From CAYWIT01 sp964458415 (GTDB lineage: Bacteria > Pseudomonadota > Alphaproteobacteria > Micavibrionales > UBA2020): a stretch of 64,000 nucleotides of DNA. A program made the translations under genes and the position numbers. Location of the stretch: assembly GCA_964458415.1 (NCBI GenBank), contig CAYWIT010000011.1:15360-79359 (forward strand), read 5' to 3'. Below are positions 26,301-32,609 of the stretch, piece by piece. The notes beneath the pieces were generated by a model. It was not told the DNA's origin and searched no databases. It was given only the letters and a program-made list of their open reading frames with translations. Position 1 is the first letter of the stretch, and each line of letters opens with the position of its first letter.

Positions 26301-26614
26301 TCCGCGTCGGCCAGTATCACTCGCGTCTGGGCATGGCCTTTGACTGGTACAAGCTCAAGGTCCGGCACAGGGATCTGGGGAAATACTTTACACTGGCCGC
26401 CGACTTTGACGCCATCGAACCGGATGCCGCCAATGCACGGCTCAGCCTGCCGTTGCGTTCCAGAAATCCGCTCCGCCCCGAAGAGGCGGCCGCTATCTGT
26501 CAGCAATTCATCGACCGCGATTTCACATGCGCAGTCGAGGTCACCACCCGTTTCAAGGACGCCGTACCAACCGCAGAAGCTGCTGGGAAATCAGAGAAAA
26601 ATGGCAAAACCTGA
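23363..26614 (+). CDS. Usher-like outer-membrane barrel protein of the DUF4402 locus
   Basis: A 1083-residue exported protein (signal to about residue 32). Residues about 70-220 form a soluble beta-rich N-terminal region (DVMISLLDFVGAASFPIKV; ILVRGKTLSRWFGFQML) reminiscent of a stalk or copper-amine-oxidase N domain. Near 370-450 comes EGYTDPEWDVELYRN, DGRYGFEDVQLFAGENRFR and a tail typical of usher plug or sandwich domains. About 460-750 alternates like a beta-barrel. From about 750, VFLDKDGDGAFSAGDEPLPD starts an SdrD-B-like beta domain with a calcium-type Asp loop. The opposite orientation to its subunit and chaperone genes is unusual. Function as assembly pore is inferred. Confidence 0.68.
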   Translation: MGKKRFTKKIRRGILVLSFLTTLQVPAAPACAEPPAATLSREQLMNLARQFVDKIGQGLKTADEQMAEKIDPEDLRMQKYFEGLPEGEPLILQISLSGTRFHDKRRINIDQPVMAIKEGHDVMISLLDFVGAASFPIKVDAESGTADGWFIRETQPFNLDMATRKVTVLNKTFDIAPEDARIDGPDILVRGKTLSRWFGFQMLANPQAQKLEVVTEQPWPLQEKYERVRRYASIVQKQPPKNPRQDEDYKLVDIPKADISLRQLYDKHADGRVMKRTAWTLNSTGDLAAHQARATISGSDQEPVNTINFTLSRSSEEPALLGPLKARFYELNDIRSVKVPLTGNAPLERGLRVTNRNPDVTYDTATVIEGYTDPEWDVELYRNTQYITAMTVGIDGRYGFEDVQLFAGENRFRIVHYGPHGELREEERVITVAPGAYGTAGLYNVSLSQQKIQTYTSTKSGGRDEGTPHLAATYEKQIGDTLVVHGGLNARQQQGTQALYLNGGAFTQIGKALVNTDIAVTPEKTYTGYLVARQNFGRHSGSASLNIRGEDYVTDTAIDSRAPANYATNVTLSGPLTDMLRGGPTYTAFAGLSLTSTDTTTFSTGLKLSGKINRDLYASNSLSYSQVTNAAGESLDKLGGALSLRGRALNTTWRSSLDYRIMPESELKSLRVNFSRKLTKKMGADVSFLRKMDTGYTQEGLSLDWNLDRATLSSSVSYDSEQAISAMMNVRFGLAYNPYSNDFIMKNSSLSSTGGVAAFVFLDKDGDGAFSAGDEPLPDVLVRAAQVSRTADTDEKGEAFIYDLPTNKVTDIIVEESSAFDPTWVSGFPGISLRPRAGSITRIDFPILQGAEMDGTAWMEDASGNKTAARNIRLVLNTPDGQVVKEALTPYDGFFVISGIRPGVYYLTADTTLSPVTGYLPPKKVIIGPEGALLYGQNIILTKGYDIPVTFRSDTPSPASDIRASHILQPADIAAEDVTFRVGQYHSRLGMAFDWYKLKVRHRDLGKYFTLAADFDAIEPDAANARLSLPLRSRNPLRPEEAAAICQQFIDRDFTCAVEVTTRFKDAVPTAEAAGKSEKNGKT

Positions 26615-26657
26615 AATAGCATTTGACGAAATAACGAATCTCTGTAAAAGTAGACAG

Positions 26658-26714
26658 ATGAACAAAATACATGCCTATATTCCATTCTGCAGGACACGAC
26701 GAGCCAACCGTTAG
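26658..26714 (+). other. Possible leader peptide upstream of the GNAT gene
   Basis: An 18-codon frame starting ATG at 26658 and ending TAG at 26712-26714 encodes MNKIHAYIPFCRTRRANR. Its stop lies in the loop of a stable stem-loop (26699-26738). Four arginine codons occur among the last eight, in AGG, CGA, CGA and CGT form. The ribosome site (AGACAG) is weak. Placement suggests attenuation, but translation is unproven. Confidence 0.35.
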
Positions 26715-26738
26715 CAATACGGTTGGGGCCTTCCTCGT
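26699..26738 (+). promoter_or_regulatory. Structured leader stem-loop
   Basis: Nested arms ACGAG (26699-26703) with CTCGT (26734-26738) and CCAACCG (26704-26710) with CGGTTGG (26720-26726) make a 12-bp stem with a seven-base bulge. There is no U-run after it, so it is not a simple terminator. It may be a pause or antiterminator structure in the leader of the GNAT gene; GTTGG can also pair with CCAAC further downstream. Confidence 0.45.
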
Positions 26739-26757
26739 TTATCGGGCAAAACTCCAC

Positions 26758-26808
26758 AAAATATAAAACAATACCAACGGAACCCCGGTTCCCCCTCGTT
26801 TATATTTG
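26758..26808 (+). promoter_or_regulatory. Second leader hairpin ending at the GNAT ribosome site
   Basis: An inner GGAACC/GGTTCC inverted repeat sits within near-complementary outer arms AAATATAAAAC and GTTTATATTT. The 3' arm ends directly against the GGAG ribosome-binding site (26808-26811) of the following gene, so folding could limit translation initiation. Confidence 0.4.
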
Positions 26809-26817
26809 GAGTTCCTC

Positions 26818-27591
26818 TTGAAAAACGACAAAACAAAAACACCTATTTTAAAAACAGGGCCCCTGCCAAAGCAGGGAGGCACATATGCTCTCGTCCTGCA
26901 ATTTCAGGAAAATATAACGGATATCCTTGCTTTGCAGGATACCGTCATCAACAGCCTGACAGCAGATGAAAAAAGCTTTGTTCTTCCCAAAAGCCAGGCA
27001 TTCTTCGAACAACATCTGTCACAGGGCAACACCATCCTTGGCGTCATGCACAATGGACAGTTGATCGCACAAAGCATCATCCTGAATCCAACGCCGGAAA
27101 ACGGGAAAACCGGCATGGTTGACATGAATCTCGCCGCCAGCCCTGAAAAGGTTACCGTCCTGCAAGGTGTCCTTGTGCACCCCGAATACAGGGGCAATAA
27201 ACTGATGACCGTTATGGTGGACACATGGCTATCTCTGGCAGCCGAAGAAAACCGCATTCACGCCATTGCCGAAGTTACCACCGATAACTACCACAGCTGG
27301 AGCGTTTTCCTGAAAGAAGGCTTAAGCATTCACAGCATCGGCGTCGATGCGACTGACGGCACTGAAGTTTACAACATGCATGCGCATATAAATGCGCTGA
27401 TTGAAAAAAGAATGCAAAAGGATTTCAATGCCGCCAGCGCAAAAAAGCCGGATGCCCTGTGTCCCCGGGACGACATCGCCCAACAAAAAGAGCTCATCGC
27501 CAGCGGGCATAAAGGCACGACCTATAACCCCGCAACCGATACTTTTGGCTTTCAGAAAAAAAAGAAATGTCAGCCCACGGCAGGCCCCTGA
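26818..27591 (+). CDS. GNAT-family N-acetyltransferase
   Basis: A 257-residue protein with a GNAT acetyltransferase core: GVLVHPEYRGNKLMTVMVD (about residues 118-136) is the acetyl-CoA-binding motif A with the R/Q-x-x-G-x-G/A variant YRGNKLM, followed by AIAEVTTDNYHSWSVFLKEG for motif B. The substrate is unknown. I start at TTG 26818, six bases after GGAG; an earlier in-frame TTG at 26806 overlaps that ribosome site. A 200-base leader with hairpins and a possible leader peptide precedes it. The tail is Lys-rich. It is convergent with the ABC exporter. Confidence 0.75.
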   Translation: MKNDKTKTPILKTGPLPKQGGTYALVLQFQENITDILALQDTVINSLTADEKSFVLPKSQAFFEQHLSQGNTILGVMHNGQLIAQSIILNPTPENGKTGMVDMNLAASPEKVTVLQGVLVHPEYRGNKLMTVMVDTWLSLAAEENRIHAIAEVTTDNYHSWSVFLKEGLSIHSIGVDATDGTEVYNMHAHINALIEKRMQKDFNAASAKKPDALCPRDDIAQQKELIASGHKGTTYNPATDTFGFQKKKKCQPTAGP

Positions 27592-27603
27592 AGCATTATA
27601 CCC

Positions 27604-29463
27604 TTACGCCCTGACGGCATCCGGCAAATTTTCCACATCTTCATGCCCCTCATCCCCGATCAGGTTCAGAGCCTGCATCTCGTACAACGCCCTGTAACGC
27701 GAATGCGGATTCGACATCAGGCCCGCATGATCTCCCTGCTCGATAATTTTTCCGTCATCAAAAACAAGAATTCTGTCGGCCTTCTGGATCGTTGACATTC
27801 TATGCGCAATGGTAATGGTCGTCCGTCCCTTGACCAAGGCATCCAACGCCAGCTGGATATAGTTCTCAGAGATGGAATCCAGGCTTGAGGTCGCTTCATC
27901 AAGGATCAGGATCGGCGCATCCGCCAGTATGGCGCGCGCAATCGCAACCCGCTGGCGTTCCCCGCCGGAAAGCTTGACGCCGCGCTCGCCCACCAGCGTG
28001 TCATAGCCCTGCGGCAACCCGACAATGAAATCATGCGCATAGGCCTTTTTTGCGGCAGTAATAATTTCATCCATCGTCGCTTCCGGCCGGCCATAAGCGA
28101 TATTATCCGACAGCGAGCGATGAAACAAAATAGGATCCTGCGGCACAAGGGCAATCGCCTGCCGCAGCGAGCGCAGAGTCACCTCGGCAATATTCTGTCC
28201 GTCAATGTAAACGCCCCCCTCCGTCACGTTATAGAGGCGCTGTATCAGCTTGACGAATGTCGATTTACCGCTACCCGAAGGACCCACCAGCGCCAGCTTC
28301 TCCCCTGCCCTGATGCTCACGTTCATATCCCGATAGATCACGTGATTCGTATTGGGATACTTGAAGCCGACATGATCAAAGATAATCTGCCCGCGCAGTT
28401 TCCCAGCCTCTGCCTGCAAAGGCATGGCCCCCGGCACATCCACAACATCGTCCTTGCGGAGCCAGAAGCCGATGACATCCTCCATATCGCTGACAGAACG
28501 CTGCAGATGCGCAATATGCGCCCCGATATCGCGCAAATATCCGCCGATAATAAAAAACGTCGTAATTACCATCACGATATCGCCAGGCGTCGCCTGTCCG
28601 CTCTTCCAGAGCCAGATCGTCGTCGCGATCATCGACGTCATCATCAGCATCCGCAAAGCAGAACGTCCGGCATCGGCCGCAACGCCAGACTGCCAGGCCC
28701 GGATTGCCTTCGTCCGCCATTGTTCCATGACTTTGCCGAACAAAGTATCTTCACGTTCCTCTGCGCCAAAAGCCTTGACCGTCGGATTTCCCGTCATGAT
28801 ATCCGCAAGAGAGGCCCCCACCTTGGTATCCGCTGCTGCCGAATCCCGAAAGCGTGGCGACAATATTTTTACCGATACATAAATACTAAAAGCGCAATAA
28901 ATCAGGATCAGTCCCGCCACCAGCAAACCAACCGTCGGCAAAGACAGGAACAACATCAGCGTCACGCCGATCATAATTGTTACTGCAGGCAAAATACCCA
29001 TCAGCAAGGTATCCTCGAACGAGTCAAAGGCCCACATTCCGCGCGTGATCTTGCGCACAGTTCCGCCGGCAAAAGCATTTGTATGCCATTCGGAGCTGAA
29101 CCGCTGCACTTTCTGCAAGGAATCCCGGACAATCGAATACAGGTTTCCAAGCGCAAATTTATTCCAGATAAAAACAGAATAAAGGCGCAACACATTATGC
29201 AAGAGCGCCAGAAGCGTGAAAGCCCAGAAAGCCGCCCAGACGCCCCGCCAGACGGTCACATCATCCGCCTGATATTGCGTCATGGCATCGACAATCTTTC
29301 CTGTATAGACAGGAACAATCGCATCCATTGCCACGGAAGCCAGCATCAACACCGCCGACGCAAGGCCCATGCCCATGCGAGGCCGCCAGTAATAGCGCGC
29401 AAATGCTATCACATCCTTGCGCGTAGCCTTGAATTCCTTCTTTTCTGTATCCGCGCCAGACAT
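27604..29463 (-). CDS. ABC exporter (ATM1/MsbA-type TMD-NBD half transporter)
   Basis: A 619-residue half-transporter with six membrane helices in the first 340 residues and an ATPase domain after it: Walker A GPSGSGKST, Q-loop VPQDPILFH, signature LSGGERQR, Walker B ILILDEATSSLD and switch TIAHRMST are intact. The N-terminal RPRMGMGLASAVLMLAS and the EW-x-T segment SEWHTNAFAGGTVRKITRG fit the multidrug/heavy-metal exporter group. Substrate unknown. Monocistronic as far as can be seen; the upstream gap is short and contains a near-palindromic TTACACAAGTTGTAA around 29475. Confidence 0.82.
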   Translation of the reverse strand: MSGADTEKKEFKATRKDVIAFARYYWRPRMGMGLASAVLMLASVAMDAIVPVYTGKIVDAMTQYQADDVTVWRGVWAAFWAFTLLALLHNVLRLYSVFIWNKFALGNLYSIVRDSLQKVQRFSSEWHTNAFAGGTVRKITRGMWAFDSFEDTLLMGILPAVTIMIGVTLMLFLSLPTVGLLVAGLILIYCAFSIYVSVKILSPRFRDSAAADTKVGASLADIMTGNPTVKAFGAEEREDTLFGKVMEQWRTKAIRAWQSGVAADAGRSALRMLMMTSMIATTIWLWKSGQATPGDIVMVITTFFIIGGYLRDIGAHIAHLQRSVSDMEDVIGFWLRKDDVVDVPGAMPLQAEAGKLRGQIIFDHVGFKYPNTNHVIYRDMNVSIRAGEKLALVGPSGSGKSTFVKLIQRLYNVTEGGVYIDGQNIAEVTLRSLRQAIALVPQDPILFHRSLSDNIAYGRPEATMDEIITAAKKAYAHDFIVGLPQGYDTLVGERGVKLSGGERQRVAIARAILADAPILILDEATSSLDSISENYIQLALDALVKGRTTITIAHRMSTIQKADRILVFDDGKIIEQGDHAGLMSNPHSRYRALYEMQALNLIGDEGHEDVENLPDAVRA

Positions 29464-29545
29464 CTTCGCCTCAATTACACAAGTTGTAAAAAACAGATGT
29501 AATTATGGCACCGATGGAATGAATAAGCAAAGAAAAACAGGGCTT

Positions 29546-29875
29546 TTAGCCTATCGCGGCATCGGTTTCCCAGACAATCATCTTGCCCAGAGAGCTCTCC
29601 ACACAGATTCTTTCGATAATCTCCTCTGTCACCATGGCCTCATGCGAAAGAAAAATAATCGCCCTATCCGGATTTTCCATGGCGTGACGCAAATCAGCCG
29701 GTGTTGTGACCAGATCCTCCGTTTGCGCTTGACGGATCATATCCGCCTGCCAGCTGCCCACAGGCAAACGGCAAATGCTGCTCCTGTGACAAAGCCCCTG
29801 TTGTGCCCTCTCGGCCGCTTCCTGAAAAGCCATCACTTCCAGAATATCCTGCTGCTGTTTATCGCTTATCTTCAC
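29546..29875 (-). CDS. Small protein of unknown function linked to the AAA+/VWA operon
   Basis: A 109-residue soluble protein starting at GTG 29875 with AAGGAGAG five bases ahead. It begins 22 bases after the AAA+ gene stops, so it belongs to the same transcript. The sequence is acidic and mostly helical in character (KQQQDILEVMAFQEAAERA), with cysteines in QGLCHRSSICRLP and ERICVE. I do not recognise a family. It may be an accessory or adaptor of the AAA+/VWA pair. Confidence 0.6.
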   Translation of the reverse strand: MKISDKQQQDILEVMAFQEAAERAQQGLCHRSSICRLPVGSWQADMIRQAQTEDLVTTPADLRHAMENPDRAIIFLSHEAMVTEEIIERICVESSLGKMIVWETDAAIG

Positions 29876-29897
29876 AGTATCTCTCCTTTTCCCGCTT

Positions 29898-32549
29898 TTA
29901 CCGGCCTGGAACGCGCGGCTTGAAAATACTGGTATATGTACTGGGCTCGCTATTGTTCAGCTGCAGAATCTTCCCGAACGTATAACCAGAACCGATATCA
30001 ATTTCACCCGCTTCATTCACCGGCAACTCACAGAGGGTGGAGAACGCATAGATCAGCGTTTCAATCAGATTCTCTTCCTGATTGATCGGCTTCCCGGCCT
30101 CGACCCGCATACGAACACCTTCAGACAGAAACTCATTGATTTTCCCTTCCGTCGCCTCGTCGTCTTTCACCATATAGCTTACACCGCTTTTGATCAGATC
30201 CGATTTAAGCTGTATGCCGATATCTTCAGAGCCGACAACGATCATTTGTTTTCTGAACTTATCTTCAAGTAAATAAAGATATACAGGCTCTGTGCTTCCA
30301 TCTTTTCCCGCGGCAAGCACGTTCAAATCAAACCCGGATTCAGACTTGCCCTGAATGTTGTTGAAAGCCTCGCGCTCGTCCGCGCCTTCCGGACGACGAG
30401 TATATTTCTCGATATCAACAGGCCATATCCGGGCCCTGTTCTTCTCCGCATAATCCGGCAGAGCCAGAGCGGCCAGAACTGTCCTGAAATCCGCCAGTAC
30501 AAGTTCCCGCTCGTTTGCCGCAGCCTCGTCCAATGCATATCGCGGAAGCGCCCGTCCATCGATAAGCGGCGCTCCATTCACCGTATTCAGATCATCATTT
30601 GGCAAAATAAAGGACTTTGGCGTATCCACCCTCTTCTCCGCCATTTCCTTTACAGCAACACCCAGCTTTTCCAGCGGAATCACCGCATCTTCGGAGCTTT
30701 GAATATCCGGATATCTGCTGCGCAGACCAGCCATCAGCAGGCTCCGTAGCTCGCGCAATTCTTCCGTTCCGCCGACATCCTTCAACGGATCGTATTTCAG
30801 GAGATCCGCCACGGATTTTATACTGTTACTCCTCTTTGCCTCTTTATAATTCGGCGGAAAAAATCCGTTCTCCTCGTGCAGCGTCATCAGAGCGGCTGCC
30901 GTATTCGGCATGCCAATCGTGCTGTTGGCAATCCTTTCCATCAACACCTGCACCAGATTTCTGCCCAAGCTGTACCAACCCGGATTTCCTTTTCCGACCT
31001 CCTGCAGATCGACGTTACGAAAGACATCCTTCAAATTCAGCGACAGCGTCGCTTCTTTGGCGGGACGTACATCCACTGCGCGCTGCAAGGCCTTGTTACG
31101 GTCGTCAATCACCGTACGGAAACTAACATGCATGCGCTTTGCATTGGCGGCGACTTCATCGACCATATTTTCATAGGCGGACTGATTAAACAATTCCGAT
31201 TCCGGATCCGCCAGCTTCAATTGCATATCATAGCATTTTGCCGCCTGATTGATCGCCACCACCGTATCCTGAAAGTTTTTCAGGAGATATCTTTCATGGG
31301 GAGGTATCGCCTTGCGCTCCTCCGCAGTCAAACCAAGCTCGCGCAAATCCACAAGGAACTGCGCGAACTCCGCCGGATTGGACTTCGCCGTTCCTTCAAA
31401 AAGATTGTATAGCGTACTGAGTGGCAATCCGGTATAGACCTGCGAAATGCGATGCGCCCAGTCTATTTCCGTCGGCTTTCCCACGCGCATAATATCCAGT
31501 CGCGTTTCCATTGATGTAGAAAGTTCCTGCGTCGTATCCCCATCCGTTGCATCGTTTCCGGCAATTCCAAAAAACCAGTTCACGGCCAGATCCTCTCGCC
31601 GGACCGTGATAGATTTTGGACTGTCATCATCCCCATCCGTTGCCATCGTATTCTGAATTACAGCCTGACTTTTCTGCCCATTCGCCAGCTCCAGAAAAGT
31701 CTGAAAGGAATCAAGCGTTCCTTTTTTTGACTTGTTAAACTCGTCCAGAAATATCGGACGCCCACTCTCGATAGATTCAAAAATTTCCCCTTTAACTGTT
31801 TTGATACCAAAGGCATTGTGTTGGACAGAAATACCCTCATCTTCATAAATCAGGTTCAGCACCTTTGACGCACGGGAAGATGCCTCCTCATAACTCTCTA
31901 TCGTAGAGGTTTTTCCATCCACAGTTTCCGTCTTGCGCTGCCCAATCGCACTCCAGTTCAAAAACGCTTTGCCTTCTTTTTTGATAACGGCTCCAGGAAA
32001 GGTTTCTTCCAGTAAATTCAAATTCGCTTCCTTGATTTTTCCGCCGTTGACACGCTGCTCCAGCTGTTCCTTGACACCCTTGCCGTAGTCGATCACGGTG
32101 CGAAAGAAAAGCTCCCGCATGTTCATACCGCCACAGTCCACGACGATCGCCCCTTTGGGATGGACAAGATCACCCACCAACTTGAACAGATGCGACTTGC
32201 CAAAGGCTGCATCACCGAATACCGCCATAATGCGGTTGTCGGCCTGCGGCCCCATTCTTGTCAACAACTCGCGCAGCATCAGCATCATGCCCGGAATAGG
32301 CATTTCGCGAAATAACTTGCCGTTTACCTCTTCCAGCCCGCGCTCCGTATAAACAACCAGCGGATTGTTTTTTGATTCCACCAACCAAACATCACGTTCA
32401 ATCACGCCACCCTTATTGCGCGAAATATTGGCCATAGGATATGGCAGCCCCGGAAGCCCGACTGGTTTGATCATGGCCATGATATCTTCGGTCGTCATCT
32501 CGGATGGCTTTTTATCCGTCAACGACCTCTTCTCTTCCATGTCTGCCAT
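29898..32549 (-). CDS. Large AAA+ ATPase, MoxR/CobS/McrB-like
   Basis: An 883-residue cytosolic ATPase. Walker A is GDAAFGKS at residues 112-119, Walker B is IFLDEFNK near 300, and FFGIAGNDATDGD supplies a sensor-like Asn. This is the helix-2-insert style seen in MoxR and CobS proteins that work with a VWA partner. The C-terminal 450 residues are helical and without a recognised domain; lengths of MoxR or CobS are only 300-350, so the extension is large. The start at 32549 follows GGGAGAG. The VWA gene is 60 bases upstream on the same strand and a 109-residue gene follows, forming an apparent three-gene operon. Confidence 0.72.
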   Translation of the reverse strand: MADMEEKRSLTDKKPSEMTTEDIMAMIKPVGLPGLPYPMANISRNKGGVIERDVWLVESKNNPLVVYTERGLEEVNGKLFREMPIPGMMLMLRELLTRMGPQADNRIMAVFGDAAFGKSHLFKLVGDLVHPKGAIVVDCGGMNMRELFFRTVIDYGKGVKEQLEQRVNGGKIKEANLNLLEETFPGAVIKKEGKAFLNWSAIGQRKTETVDGKTSTIESYEEASSRASKVLNLIYEDEGISVQHNAFGIKTVKGEIFESIESGRPIFLDEFNKSKKGTLDSFQTFLELANGQKSQAVIQNTMATDGDDDSPKSITVRREDLAVNWFFGIAGNDATDGDTTQELSTSMETRLDIMRVGKPTEIDWAHRISQVYTGLPLSTLYNLFEGTAKSNPAEFAQFLVDLRELGLTAEERKAIPPHERYLLKNFQDTVVAINQAAKCYDMQLKLADPESELFNQSAYENMVDEVAANAKRMHVSFRTVIDDRNKALQRAVDVRPAKEATLSLNLKDVFRNVDLQEVGKGNPGWYSLGRNLVQVLMERIANSTIGMPNTAAALMTLHEENGFFPPNYKEAKRSNSIKSVADLLKYDPLKDVGGTEELRELRSLLMAGLRSRYPDIQSSEDAVIPLEKLGVAVKEMAEKRVDTPKSFILPNDDLNTVNGAPLIDGRALPRYALDEAAANERELVLADFRTVLAALALPDYAEKNRARIWPVDIEKYTRRPEGADEREAFNNIQGKSESGFDLNVLAAGKDGSTEPVYLYLLEDKFRKQMIVVGSEDIGIQLKSDLIKSGVSYMVKDDEATEGKINEFLSEGVRMRVEAGKPINQEENLIETLIYAFSTLCELPVNEAGEIDIGSGYTFGKILQLNNSEPSTYTSIFKPRVPGR

Positions 32550-32609
32550 GCTATCTCTCCCTTTATTCCAGCTCTAGTTTGCCCTAATCACGTTTAATTT
32601 TTGTTAACA

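Noticed and set aside
29474..29490. Near-palindrome TTACACAAGTTGTAA before the ABC exporter gene
   Set aside because: No adjacent regulator and only partial symmetry; too weak to call an operator.
28033..29502. A 489-codon plus-strand frame across the ABC exporter
   Set aside because: The protein has an odd composition (very rich in Arg, His, Ile, Gln) and lies antisense to a complete transporter with intact motifs.
32594..32607. TTAA-N6-TTAA upstream of the AAA+ gene
   Set aside because: The spacer is six, not seven, bases, so it does not meet the CtrA spacing.
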